A DNA stretch of 34,524 nucleotides from JANRJY01 sp033763735 (GCA_033763735.1 JANRJY010000077.1:1-34524), one strand, 5' to 3'. Shown: positions 1 through 8,121, numbered from the stretch's first letter. The notes: generated by a model not told the origin, from the sequence alone. Numbers and translations: made by a program.

Positions 1-414
1 ATTAAAAATTATGAGACGGTATTCATCCTTAATCCCGTTTTACCTGAGCCACAGGTAAAGGATGCCGTAGAAAAGTACAAAAAAATTCTCACCGATGGTA
101 AGGCTGAGATTGTTAATGAAGAAAATTGGGGCCTAAAATCACTGGCTTACCCAATTGCTGCAAAAAAATCAGGATTTTATTTTCTGATTGAATTCAAAGC
201 TCCAAGCAATTTAATCAAAACACTTGAAGTTGAATTTACTCGCGATGAAAACGTGCTTCGTTTTATGACAACGGTATTAAACAAATACGCGGTTGCTTAC
301 AACGAAAAACGCAAAAAAGGCGCTTTCAAAAAAGCTGCTGAAGCACCTAAAAAGGTGGAAAGAAGTGACAGAACAGAAAGAAATTATAGATCATCACAAA
401 GAGAAACCGCATGA
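1..414 (+). CDS. rpsF: Small ribosomal subunit protein bS6, 5'-truncated
   Basis: This is the 30S protein that sits next to bS18 on the platform of the small subunit. Reading frame 1 is open from the first base and starts IKNYETVFILNPVL, the usual N-terminus of bS6 in this phylum, so probably only the initiator Met or a residue or two is missing. The typical core follows, with the WGLKSLAYPI strand, the FYFLIEF strand and DENVLRFMT. It ends in a basic, Lys/Arg-rich tail after about residue 100, as is common in Bacteroidota. The stop codon overlaps the rpsR start in an ATGA at 411-414, which implies translational coupling and the classical rpsF-rpsR-rplI operon. No ssb lies between rpsF and rpsR. 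The promoter is outside the window. Confidence 0.96.
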   Translation: MKNYETVFILNPVLPEPQVKDAVEKYKKILTDGKAEIVNEENWGLKSLAYPIAAKKSGFYFLIEFKAPSNLIKTLEVEFTRDENVLRFMTTVLNKYAVAYNEKRKKGAFKKAAEAPKKVERSDRTERNYRSSQRETA

Positions 415-662
415 CACTCGTTAACGAAAAAATCAATAGTATAGAAATTAAGAAAAAGTATTGTCGCTTCAAAAAAAGCGGGATTAAATATATTGATTAT
501 AAAAATCCTGACTTTCTTTTGAAATTTATCAATGAACAAGGCAAAATACTTCCTAGAAGACTAACCGGTAATAGTTTGAAATATCAACGCCAAGTAGCTC
601 AAGCAGTGAAAAGAGCACGTCATATTGCCCTTTTGCCTTATGTAGCCGATGGTTTAAAATAA
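411..662 (+). CDS. rpsR: Small ribosomal subunit protein bS18
   Basis: An 83-residue 30S protein that pairs with bS6 and contacts 16S rRNA. The family signature is visible in the second half: IDYKNPDFLLKFINEQGKIL, then PRRLTGNSLKYQRQVAQAVKRARHIALLPY, which is near-canonical. The single Cys (KKYCRFKK) near residue 18 belongs to the usual bS18 N-terminal region, but no complete zinc-binding Cys set is present. The start codon overlaps the rpsF stop, and rplI follows after a 12-base gap. Length and context match the family, so the assignment is secure. Confidence 0.97.
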   Translation: MTLVNEKINSIEIKKKYCRFKKSGIKYIDYKNPDFLLKFINEQGKILPRRLTGNSLKYQRQVAQAVKRARHIALLPYVADGLK

Positions 663-674
663 AAATATAACGAC

Positions 675-1118
675 ATGGATATCATATTAAAAGAAGACTA
701 TCAAGGTCTTGGATATAAAAACGATGTAGTAAGCGTAAAACCGGGTTTCGGACGTAATTTCCTGATTCCAAAAGGTGTTGCAATGATGGCTGACGACAAA
801 AACCGTAAGGTACTTGCCGAAAACATTAAACAAGCGGCTCACAAAACCGAGAAAATCAAAAAAGATGCTCAGGCAATTGCTGATAAGTTGGCTACCATTT
901 CGCTTGAAATAGGGGCTAAAGTAGGTGAATCAGGCAAAATATTTGGTTCAGTTACGCCACTGCAAATATCAGAAGCATTGAAAAACAAAGGATTCAATGT
1001 TGACAGACGTAAAGTAACCATCAAAGAAGATATAAAAGAAGTAGGCACCTTTAATGCTACTATTGATCTTCACAAAGAAATACAATTCAACCTTACTTTC
1101 ACAGTAGTAGGAGAATAG
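675..1118 (+). CDS. rplI: Large ribosomal subunit protein bL9
   Basis: A 147-residue 50S protein with the usual two-domain form. The N-terminal RNA-binding domain shows MDIILKEDYQGLGYKNDVVSVKPGFGRNFLIPKG, with the conserved Gly-rich GFGRNFLIPKG turn. A long connecting helix runs through roughly residues 42-75. The C-terminal domain holds GKIFGSVTPLQISEAL, the conserved bL9 signature. Length is normal for the family. It is the last gene of the rpsF-rpsR-rplI operon, and an intrinsic terminator begins about 20 bases after its stop. Confidence 0.97.
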   Translation: MDIILKEDYQGLGYKNDVVSVKPGFGRNFLIPKGVAMMADDKNRKVLAENIKQAAHKTEKIKKDAQAIADKLATISLEIGAKVGESGKIFGSVTPLQISEALKNKGFNVDRRKVTIKEDIKEVGTFNATIDLHKEIQFNLTFTVVGE

Positions 1119-1138
1119 TCTTTAAATAAACACAATTC

Positions 1139-1167
1139 AAAAAAAGCGCTACAAAGCGCTTTTTTTG
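1139..1167 (+). terminator. Intrinsic terminator of the ribosomal protein operon
   Basis: A perfect inverted repeat: AAAAAAAGCGCT, loop ACAA, AGCGCTTTTTTT. The GC-rich AGCGCT core is flanked by an A-tract and a U-tract, so it could work on both strands. It lies 20 bases after rplI and 30 bases before the histidine kinase start. Confidence 0.93.
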
Positions 1168-1196
1168 TTTTCATACGTATTGTGTATTTTTATAAC

Positions 1197-3134
1197 ATGT
1201 TTCGTAAGATCTCACAATACTTTAAACACATTCTTTCCAATCTTTCCATTGCCCAAAAACTGGTAATTTCATACCTATTTTTAGGATTGGCAACCACCAT
1301 TACTATTACTTTCGTATTTTACAAAAGCTCTGAAAATGCACTTATCACCCGTACGCTGGACCAACTCACATCTATTAAATTACTGAAAAAGAAATGGCTG
1401 GAACAATACCTCAACACCCAAAAAACCGATGCACTTCTATTTACTTCTTTGGAATCGAGTAGGGAATCATTTGTGAAATTAAATGAAGTTTATCATACAA
1501 AAGGATTTCAAAGTGTTGAATATCAAACTCAAAAGAATCAAGTACAGTTATTGATTAAACAATACAAACTCAGTCATGATTTTATCAATGTGTGGTACAT
1601 TAACACTCAAGAAGAAGTGATTTTTACTTCTAAAGACAATATTTATCAAGGTAAAATTGTTTCTAAAATTGAAGGACTTAATCCTCTATTTAAAGAAGTC
1701 ATTCAAAGAGGAACTCGATATCCTTACATTGCTGATATTAAATATATTTCTTCTCTTGAAAATGTACCATACGTAATATTAGTTTGTCCTATAACCAATA
1801 AGGGAAACCAAACAATGGGTACTATGTTGGTCAAGATTAACATGAAGCACATCAATGGCATACTTACCCAACGAACGGGCATGGGTAATACAGGTGAGTC
1901 GTATGTAGTGGATGCCAATATGCTTATGCGCAGTGTGTCACGCTTTGTTGAAGAAAAAAATAATTCAAAAATCAAAGTAAATACACTTGCCGTGAAACGT
2001 GCCATGACAGGTAATACGGGAAAGGACATTATTTATGATTATCGAAATGTACAAGTATTAAGCTCATACGCAGCAATTAAACTTGATGGGTTGAATTGGG
2101 TAATTATTTCTGAAATTGATCTTGAAGAAGCGCTACAGCCTATTTATGATTTGCGAAAAAAGATTTTTCCATTAATTTTTACAGTTTGTATAGTCATTCT
2201 TTTTATCACACTATATTTGGCTCAAGAAATTACCCAACCTATTCAAACACTGAGCCGAATTATCAATTCATTAGGCAAAGGAATACTACCCGAAAAGGAA
2301 TTAAAAACACAAAACAACGATGAGATAGGTGAAATGATACATTCATTAAACCATTTAGTAGATGGACTTAAGAAAACCTCATTGTTTGCTGCCGACATTG
2401 GAAAAGGTAATTTCAAAGCTAGTTTTGAACCCCTTAGTGAGCAAGATATATTAGGTGTATCACTACTTGAAATGCGTAATAAGTTGATTGAGCTTTCAAA
2501 CATTGTTTCAGAACAAAACCGTCAAAAAACCATTAACCTTATTGAGGGGCAAGAAAATGAAAGACGTAGGATATCGCGCGAATTGCACGATGGTGTAGGG
2601 CAAATGCTTACGGCATTAAAATTCAAAATTCAGGAAATTGAAGATAGCGAAGTTACCCGACAACTAAAACATTTGGTGGACGAAACCACCCAAGAAGTTC
2701 GAAGAGTTTCAGTGAACTTAATGCCAAGTGTTATTTGGGATTTTGGATTGGAGGCTGCTTTGAAGATTTTGTTTAAAAATACAAATCTGGATATTGATTT
2801 TAACTATTATAAATCCTTTGATGCAACTGATTTAAACATGGATGTACGAATTTGTGTGTATCGAATTGTACAGGAAAGCCTCAACAATATTGAAAAACAC
2901 GCTAATACTCATAATGTTACCATTAAAGCTGACCATACCAAAACAGCATTTGAATTGAGTATAAATGATTTTGGAACAGGGTTTGATATTCAAAAATATA
3001 AAGCTGCACGCGAATATAATTCATCAAATGGCATCAGAAATATGAAAGAAAGAGCTAAATTAGTTGGTGGAACTTTTAAAATAAATTCAGAAATTGGCAA
3101 AGGTTCTCAAATTTTGGTTCGAATTCCTATTTAG
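1197..3134 (+). CDS. Membrane sensor histidine kinase, NarX/DegS (HisKA_3) type with dCache-like sensor
   Basis: The sensor half of a two-component system, 645 residues from this start. The N-terminus has a membrane helix (about 23-42), then an extracytoplasmic region of about 280 residues whose distal part (GNTGESYVVDANMLMRS, then VLSSYAAIKLDGLNWVIISEID) looks like the second lobe of a dCache_1 domain. A second membrane helix lies at about 324-342, followed by a HAMP-like linker. The HisKA_3 dimerisation domain carries the phospho-acceptor in RELHDGVGQ (His464). The ATPase domain has its N box in RIVQESLNNIEKHA and a glycine box NDFGTGFD. The frame also allows a GTG start at 1182, but the ATG at 1197 lies nearer the hydrophobic segment and is preferred. 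The response regulator follows 11 bases later, so they form a cognate pair. The ligand is not predictable. Confidence 0.93.
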   Translation: MFRKISQYFKHILSNLSIAQKLVISYLFLGLATTITITFVFYKSSENALITRTLDQLTSIKLLKKKWLEQYLNTQKTDALLFTSLESSRESFVKLNEVYHTKGFQSVEYQTQKNQVQLLIKQYKLSHDFINVWYINTQEEVIFTSKDNIYQGKIVSKIEGLNPLFKEVIQRGTRYPYIADIKYISSLENVPYVILVCPITNKGNQTMGTMLVKINMKHINGILTQRTGMGNTGESYVVDANMLMRSVSRFVEEKNNSKIKVNTLAVKRAMTGNTGKDIIYDYRNVQVLSSYAAIKLDGLNWVIISEIDLEEALQPIYDLRKKIFPLIFTVCIVILFITLYLAQEITQPIQTLSRIINSLGKGILPEKELKTQNNDEIGEMIHSLNHLVDGLKKTSLFAADIGKGNFKASFEPLSEQDILGVSLLEMRNKLIELSNIVSEQNRQKTINLIEGQENERRRISRELHDGVGQMLTALKFKIQEIEDSEVTRQLKHLVDETTQEVRRVSVNLMPSVIWDFGLEAALKILFKNTNLDIDFNYYKSFDATDLNMDVRICVYRIVQESLNNIEKHANTHNVTIKADHTKTAFELSINDFGTGFDIQKYKAAREYNSSNGIRNMKERAKLVGGTFKINSEIGKGSQILVRIPI

Positions 3135-3145
3135 TTTAATTCACA

Positions 3146-3790
3146 ATGATAATACGATTGATAATTGCAGATGATCATCGGCTCATAAGAGACGGCCTTA
3201 AGTCATTGTTGAAAAATGAGAAGGAAATTGAAATTGTAGATGAAGTTGAAGATGGGCTTGAACTACTAGAAAAGCTGGAAACTGTAAAAGCCGATGTGGT
3301 GCTTATGGATGTGAGTATGCCAAAGCTCAATGGCATTGAATCAACCATCAGATTGTCAGAAGAATATCCTCATGTAAAAGTGATAATGCTATCCATGCAT
3401 GAGGAACCGGAATATATACTTAAGTGTGTACAAAGTGGTGCCTATTCATATTTACTCAAAAATGTAGAAAAAGAAGAATTGATTAATGCCATAGTTAAAG
3501 CATCACAAGGCCAGAAATATTTCAATGCTACCGTGTCACAACTACTTGCACAGGGGCTTTCGGAACAGAAAAAGCAACAAAAAGAGGAAGTAGATATTAC
3601 CACACGCGAAAAAGAAGTGCTCGAATGTGTAATTAATGGACTTAGCACCAAGCAAATGGCCGATAAACTTTTTATAAGTACCCGAACCGTTGAAACACAT
3701 CGACTTAACCTGCTCAAGAAATTCAATGCACACAACACTGCCGAACTAATAAAGTATGCTTTGGAACGAAAAATCGTGAGCATTTTTTAG
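3146..3790 (+). CDS. Response regulator, NarL/FixJ family (REC + LuxR-type HTH)
   Basis: A 214-residue DNA-binding response regulator. The receiver domain has the acidic pair in IIADDHRLIRDG, the phospho-acceptor Asp55 in VVLMDVSMPKLNG, and the conserved Lys in SYLLKNVEKEEL. A linker rich in Gln and Lys (about residues 130-150) leads to a GerE/LuxR helix-turn-helix: TTREKEVLECVINGLSTKQMADKL, then FISTRTVETHRLNLLKKF. It is encoded 11 bases after the HisKA_3 kinase, which is the usual partner type for NarL-family regulators. The target genes are unknown. The small exported protein immediately downstream, with its own promoter-like element, is the nearest candidate target, but this is inference. 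Confidence 0.95.
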   Translation: MIIRLIIADDHRLIRDGLKSLLKNEKEIEIVDEVEDGLELLEKLETVKADVVLMDVSMPKLNGIESTIRLSEEYPHVKVIMLSMHEEPEYILKCVQSGAYSYLLKNVEKEELINAIVKASQGQKYFNATVSQLLAQGLSEQKKQQKEEVDITTREKEVLECVINGLSTKQMADKLFISTRTVETHRLNLLKKFNAHNTAELIKYALERKIVSIF

Positions 3791-3873
3791 GTATAAATAC
3801 TTAATATACAATACGTATTTTATTATATTAAAAAATCAGCAAATCAACTGACAAAATAAGATTTGTGGTAGTA

Positions 3874-3881
3874 TAATTTTG
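3874..3881 (+). promoter_or_regulatory. Putative Bacteroidota -7 element (TAATTTTG)
   Basis: Matches the phylum consensus TAnnTTTG exactly and lies 20 bases upstream of the ATG at 3902. No TTG sits at the expected 19-base spacing upstream, so the promoter may be weak or need an activator. The nearby NarL-type regulator would be an obvious candidate. Confidence 0.45.
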
Positions 3882-3901
3882 TATCATAAATTTTAACAAT
3901 T

Positions 3902-4294
3902 ATGAAAAGCAAAATAAGTAAATCAATTATATTATTAACTGTTTGTTCTGGTATAGCTGTGGCTCAAAATTACAAAAGTAATTTTGGATACAACGCCCAC
4001 AACTATAAAAACCCTGTGTTAGCTCAAGAAGCGAAAGAGGAAAGAGTGAAAGAAAAAAACTACTCTTACAATAATGTGAGTAAAAATTCAGGTACCTTTC
4101 TTTCAAAAGCCAATTATAAACAACCTGCATTCAACAGAGACGAAGAAGTACTAATTCCAATTAGTGTTACATCAGCTTCTGAACAACAGGTGGCAAGTGG
4201 CAACTACAAAATGCAGTTCAAACCTGCTCAAAAACAAGTGCAAAATGAGAAAAAAGCACCTGAAAAAGCGGAACCCTTAGTTCTATCTGAATAA
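3902..4294 (+). CDS. Small exported protein with repeated NYK motifs, function unknown
   Basis: I do not recognise this 130-residue protein. A Sec signal peptide is clear: a short basic N-terminus (MKSKISKS), a hydrophobic core IILLTVCSGIAV, and a likely cleavage after AVAQ near residue 22. The mature part is hydrophilic and looks largely disordered. It contains four short NYK motifs followed by hydrophobic positions (NYKSNFGY, NYKNPVL, NYKQPAF, NYKMQF), then a Lys/Gln/Glu-rich tail. No Cys remains in the mature chain and no enzymatic motif is visible. It lies alone between a two-component operon and a bidirectional terminator and has its own promoter-like element. It is probably periplasmic or surface-exposed; no function can be assigned. 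Confidence 0.8.
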   Translation: MKSKISKSIILLTVCSGIAVAQNYKSNFGYNAHNYKNPVLAQEAKEERVKEKNYSYNNVSKNSGTFLSKANYKQPAFNRDEEVLIPISVTSASEQQVASGNYKMQFKPAQKQVQNEKKAPEKAEPLVLSE

Positions 4295-4301
4295 CAATTC
4301 A

Positions 4302-4330
4302 AAATCCCGAAAGAAATTTCGGGATTTTTT
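4302..4330. terminator. Bidirectional intrinsic terminator between convergent genes
   Basis: Stem AAATCCCGAAA / TTTCGGGATTT with a GAAA loop and a T-run on the right (A-run on the left), so it can serve both strands. It closes the small exported-protein gene on the plus strand and the DUF1599 gene on the minus strand. The DUF1599 stop codon (4329-4331) lies inside the right-hand T-run. Confidence 0.92.
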
Positions 4331-4862
4331 ATTTCAACAATATCAAACAAAAAACCGCATAATTAAGCATGTCTCTATAGTTGGCATCTACACCTTCGGA
4401 AATCAAAGTAGTTCCTTGATTATCTTCAATTTGTTTCACTCTATTTATTTTCATAAGTATCAAATCTGTCATTGACGACACACGCATATCACGCCAAGCT
4501 TCACCATAGTCATGATTTTTGCGAAGCAGCAATTCTAAAGTACTATTTGCTTCATCCTGATACATCTGAGACACTAAGGTTTTATCCAATTCCATAGGAT
4601 CTGTTTCTGTTAATTTTAACTGAATTAATGCTATAATGCAATAATTAATAATTCCTACAAACTCACCTCTGATGTCGTCCTCAACCATCTGTTTGCCTTT
4701 ATCCTGAATAGATCTAATCCGTTGTGCTTTAATAAAAATTTGATCCGTTACTGATGGCATACGCAATATTCGCCAGGCAGTGCCATAGTCAGTGGTCTTT
4801 TTATCAAAAATAGCTTTGCAGCTTTGGATTACCTCTTTATATTGTTGTTCAGTTAATGACAT
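4329..4862 (-). CDS. DUF1599 family protein (nucleotide-modification-associated type), internally duplicated
   Basis: A 177-residue soluble protein of the DUF1599 family, widespread in Bacteroidota next to folP; its function is not established. The sequence is two copies of one unit. Copy 1 (about 18-83) reads KKTTDYGTAWRILRMPSVTD, then IRSIQDKG and IINYCIIALIQLKL. Copy 2 (about 105-177) reads KNHDYGEAWRDMRVSSMTD, then VKQIEDNQG and MLNYAVFCLILLK. Both keep DYGxAW, the Met/Val-S-S/D pattern and a C-terminal hydrophobic helix, suggesting a helical pseudo-dimer. It is divergent from folP with only 23 bases between the preferred starts, so the promoters must overlap the opposite gene. Confidence 0.85.
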   Translation of the reverse strand: MSLTEQQYKEVIQSCKAIFDKKTTDYGTAWRILRMPSVTDQIFIKAQRIRSIQDKGKQMVEDDIRGEFVGIINYCIIALIQLKLTETDPMELDKTLVSQMYQDEANSTLELLLRKNHDYGEAWRDMRVSSMTDLILMKINRVKQIEDNQGTTLISEGVDANYRDMLNYAVFCLILLK

Positions 4863-4878
4863 ATGCTCATAGTATTTT

Positions 4879-4886
4879 CAAAAATA
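4879..4886 (-). promoter_or_regulatory. Putative -7 element (TATTTTTG on minus strand) for the DUF1599 gene
   Basis: The minus strand reads TATTTTTG, matching TAnnTTTG, 16 bases before the DUF1599 start codon. It lies in the tiny DUF1599/folP divergent gap and runs into the preferred folP ATG. No correctly spaced TTTG is seen upstream, so support is modest. Confidence 0.3.
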
Positions 4887-5740
4887 TGATTTTCCAAACA
4901 AATAAAACACTAAATCTGAAAGGTAAATTAATTGATTTATCCACACCTATTGTAATGGGCATACTTAACATTACCCCGGATTCATTTTATGATGGAGGAA
5001 AATATTTGAGAAATGAATCCATTATCAGTAAAGCCAAACAAATGCTGGAAGAAGGAGCCACAATAGTTGATGTTGGTGGTTACTCAACCAGGCCGGGTGC
5101 AAGTGTCATAACAGAAGACGAGGAAATAAAACGAGTTATTCCAATTATTGACTTATTGAATAAAGAATTTAAAGGAATAAACATATCTGTCGATACTTTT
5201 CGTCCAAATGTTGCTGAAGCTGCTATTCAAGCAGGTGCTTGCATGGTTAATGATGTAACTGGTGGTGGAGAAACTTTTGAAATGTACGATATTCTAAAAA
5301 AATATAAAGTGGCTTATGTATTAATGCATTCAAGAGGCAACCCTCAAACAATGACACAACTCACAGATTACAAGGATATTATAACAGATATTGTTGATTA
5401 CTTTGTTATAAGAATTAATAAATTAAAAACCCATGGAATATTAGATATAATTATTGATCCCGGATTTGGTTTTGCAAAAAATATCAATCAAAATTATCAT
5501 CTTCTCAAAAATTTGTCCTATCTTAAAAGCTTGAATTGCGCCATTTTAGTAGGTTTGTCAAGGAAATCAATGATTTACAAACAATTAAATATAAATGCCG
5601 TAGAAAGCCTGAATGGTACGAGCATATTACATACTTTGGCACTTCAAAATGGTGCCTCTATTTTAAGAGTGCATGACGTGAAAGAGGCAATGGAAGCAAT
5701 TAAATTGGTTGAACAATACAATCGCAAATATAATGAATAG
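4886..5740 (+). CDS. folP: Dihydropteroate synthase
   Basis: Condenses 6-hydroxymethyl-7,8-dihydropterin diphosphate with p-aminobenzoate to give dihydropteroate in folate synthesis; cytosolic TIM barrel. Both family signatures are present: VMGILNITPDSFYDGG near the N-terminus, and GATIVDVGGYSTRPGA, where GGYSTRPG stands for the more common GGESTRPG (Glu replaced by Tyr). Later conserved strands include ISVDTFRPNVA, MVNDVTGG, YVLMHSRGNP, IIIDPGFGFAKN and VGLSRKSMI. An in-frame ATG at 4856 exists but would overlap the divergent DUF1599 start. The ATG at 4886 gives 284 residues and a normal N-terminus, so I chose it. The 3' end overlaps cdaA by 8 bases, indicating an operon. Confidence 0.95.
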   Translation: MIFQTNKTLNLKGKLIDLSTPIVMGILNITPDSFYDGGKYLRNESIISKAKQMLEEGATIVDVGGYSTRPGASVITEDEEIKRVIPIIDLLNKEFKGINISVDTFRPNVAEAAIQAGACMVNDVTGGGETFEMYDILKKYKVAYVLMHSRGNPQTMTQLTDYKDIITDIVDYFVIRINKLKTHGILDIIIDPGFGFAKNINQNYHLLKNLSYLKSLNCAILVGLSRKSMIYKQLNINAVESLNGTSILHTLALQNGASILRVHDVKEAMEAIKLVEQYNRKYNE

Positions 5741-6617
5741 TTTGTTTCATATTGGATTTTTAGAGATTAAACTCATTGACATTGCCGATGTTGTTATAGT
5801 TTCAATTTTAATATATCAGCTTTATAAATTACTAAGAGGAAGCATTGCACTTCGCATTTTTATTGGATTACTAAGTGTATATTTTTTCTATTTGTTAGTT
5901 AAGGCTGCGCGAATGGAATTACTTTCTACCATTTTAGGCAATGTAATGGGCGTTGGATTTATAGCAGTAATTATCCTTTTTCAACAGGAAATCAGAAAAT
6001 TTTTATTGATTGCCGGCAAAAGAGCTGCTGAAAACAAATTCGGATTATTGGATTCACTTTTTTTCAGATCTGCAGCTTTGAAAGATAAATTAGATGTGTC
6101 CCCTATAGTAGAATCTGCTAAAATATTGGGTGGAACTAATACAGGAGCACTTATCGTAATTGCCAAAAGTTCGGAACTACGCTTATATGCCGAAACAGGA
6201 GACGAAATGGAAGCATTAATCTCAAAAAGATTACTTCTTTCCATTTTCAACAAAACAAGCCCGTTGCATGATGGTGCTGTAATAATTGTTGGTAATCGAA
6301 TAAAAGCAGCACGTTGTATATTACCTGTAACTGAAAATAGTGATTTACCAGCCTTTTTGGGTTTAAGACACAGAGCAGCAATAGGTATAACCGAACTTAC
6401 GGATTGCATAGTAGTAGTGGTATCAGAAGAAACCGGAGAAGTATCACTTTCCAGAGATGGTAAGTTGTACTACAATTTGTCATCTATGGAGTTGCGCAAC
6501 AAATTAATATTGTATTTGTTTGGCACAATTGATGAAATTGACAAAGAAATAGATGCAAGCACGGATGTAATTAAAGAAACCAAAAAAGAAGGCGCAATGA
6601 GTGGCGTTTTTAAGTAG
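5733..6617 (+). CDS. cdaA: Membrane diadenylate cyclase (c-di-AMP synthase), CdaA type
   Basis: Makes cyclic di-AMP from two ATP; in CdaA enzymes the DAC domain is cytosolic and membrane-anchored. From the ATG at 5733 the protein has 294 residues. Three N-terminal hydrophobic helices (about 16-34, 40-57, 64-84) precede a DAC domain at about 110-235. That domain carries the two catalytic motifs SPLHDGAVII (DGA at 180-182) and GLRHRAAIGITE (RHR at 212-214). An upstream in-frame TTG at 5709 is less likely, as it lies deep inside folP. A folP-cdaA pairing with 8-base overlap is a recurring Bacteroidota arrangement (general knowledge). The acidic/basic tail after residue 260 has no recognisable domain. 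No c-di-AMP phosphodiesterase is in the window. Confidence 0.95.
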   Translation: MNSLFHIGFLEIKLIDIADVVIVSILIYQLYKLLRGSIALRIFIGLLSVYFFYLLVKAARMELLSTILGNVMGVGFIAVIILFQQEIRKFLLIAGKRAAENKFGLLDSLFFRSAALKDKLDVSPIVESAKILGGTNTGALIVIAKSSELRLYAETGDEMEALISKRLLLSIFNKTSPLHDGAVIIVGNRIKAARCILPVTENSDLPAFLGLRHRAAIGITELTDCIVVVVSEETGEVSLSRDGKLYYNLSSMELRNKLILYLFGTIDEIDKEIDASTDVIKETKKEGAMSGVFK

Positions 6618-6648
6618 AATTAAAGAAAAATAACTTTATATACTACTC

Positions 6649-8004
6649 TTAAACATTTGCTTTTTGTGGAAGTGTAATTATAAAAGTTGTCCCTTTGTTT
6701 AATTCACTTTGTATGCGAATTTTACCACCATTTTTCTCAATAAACTCTTTACAAATTTTAAGTCCTAAACCGCTACCTTCTTCTTTATTTGTACCTTTTG
6801 TTGAATGGCGGAAATCGATTGAAAATATTTTATCAGCAATATCTTGTGGCATTCCCACTCCATTATCGGATACCTTGAGCTCAATCATATCATTTTTAAG
6901 CAATGCATCTAATTCGATTGACCCATTTTTATTTGTAAATTTAATTCCGTTGGAAAACAAATTTCGCAACACAGTAGTAATCATATTTTGATCTACAAAG
7001 GCTATTAATTCCCCTTGTATTTTATTGGTAATGATAATTCCTTTTTGAGATGCATTTACATTTGTATGACGGATTACATCATCAGCAATTTTTTTAATAT
7101 CAAGTTTTTCAGGTTTAAAGTCAATTTGATTCATTTGAAGTCTGGACCATTTCAACAAATTATCTAACAAAGAACTCAGGTTGTTTGCCGAACCTTGAAT
7201 CATATTAGCAAGTTTCTGAGGGTCGTAATTTTTTGAACTTGCTTGATCTGTCAAGAAACCTGCCATTAAAGCTATTTGCTTCACCGGATTTCTTAAATCG
7301 TGACTTATTATGGAAAAGAACTTGTTTTTATTTTCGTTTAAGTCGCGAAGCTCTTTTTCAATTTTAGAATGTGCTCTTGCAAATTGGAAGAAAAATACAA
7401 ATACGAATACCACAATCATTAAAGCTGAAGAGCTGATTAGTTGAATGGTCAAATTACCAAGTTTCAAATCACTCATTCCAAGGTCATGTTTTGCTTGCAA
7501 TATTTTCTTAACTTCATTTTCAACTTCTCTTTCGGAGTCAAAAATTTTGGCCATTAACAAGGAACTTTGATCTATTTTTTCGCTTATCTTCTGATCATTA
7601 TTTTTTTCATCCTTTATTAAGGCTATTTTTTCTTCGAGATTCAGCAACTTTTCTTCCAAAACACCTCTGAAATTTTTAACCTTAGCACTAATATTAGGAT
7701 ATGGCGTAACGAACTGTTGCAAGTTGTCTATATCAACCATCAAATCATGTTTCACTGACATATAATCCTTCACATAGGTTTCATTTTTGTTGACTGCAAA
7801 TCCTCTCACATCTGATTCAAGTTTTAACAAGTCATTAAGTATGGACTTGGTTTGTTCCACTATTGAATGAGTATCTTCTATGTCCTTAAAATCAGTAATT
7901 AATCTTTCTACTGTTTGATAAGTAAAAAACACTGAGCCCCCAAATACTATAAGGGCAATAAAAAAACCTATTACTACAGGAAGAAGATTTTTTGCAATTT
8001 TCAT
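6649..8004 (-). CDS. Orphan sensor histidine kinase with CHASE3-like periplasmic domain
   Basis: A 451-residue class I histidine kinase. It has a membrane helix at about 7-29, then a helical extracytoplasmic region of about 155 residues (SVRGFA-like LESDVRGFAVNKNETYV) that fits CHASE3, and a second membrane helix at about 185-207. The HisKA domain has the phospho-acceptor in FFSIISHDLRNP (His235). The ATPase domain has the N box LRNLFSNGIKFT, G1 SDNGVGMP and G2 GSGLGLKICKEF. There is no receiver domain and no response regulator beside it, so its partner is elsewhere. It ends 31 bases from the convergent cdaA stop, with no clear terminator between. GH95 lies upstream on the same strand after a 117-base gap. 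Confidence 0.92.
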   Translation of the reverse strand: MKIAKNLLPVVIGFFIALIVFGGSVFFTYQTVERLITDFKDIEDTHSIVEQTKSILNDLLKLESDVRGFAVNKNETYVKDYMSVKHDLMVDIDNLQQFVTPYPNISAKVKNFRGVLEEKLLNLEEKIALIKDEKNNDQKISEKIDQSSLLMAKIFDSEREVENEVKKILQAKHDLGMSDLKLGNLTIQLISSSALMIVVFVFVFFFQFARAHSKIEKELRDLNENKNKFFSIISHDLRNPVKQIALMAGFLTDQASSKNYDPQKLANMIQGSANNLSSLLDNLLKWSRLQMNQIDFKPEKLDIKKIADDVIRHTNVNASQKGIIITNKIQGELIAFVDQNMITTVLRNLFSNGIKFTNKNGSIELDALLKNDMIELKVSDNGVGMPQDIADKIFSIDFRHSTKGTNKEEGSGLGLKICKEFIEKNGGKIRIQSELNKGTTFIITLPQKANV

Positions 8005-8121
8005 TATATTCTGCGGGTTATTTGCCTAATAATCATAAAACGAATTATAAACCAATGAGTTGATAAAAGTAATATTTTTTTCATATATCAACAAAAATAC
8101 AGCTATGACTAATCAACTAGT

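Noticed and set aside
1182..1196. GTG start five codons upstream of the HisKA_3 kinase ATG
   Set aside because: The extra residues (MYFYN) add nothing conserved, and the ATG at 1197 fits the short cytosolic N-terminus better, though this is not proven.
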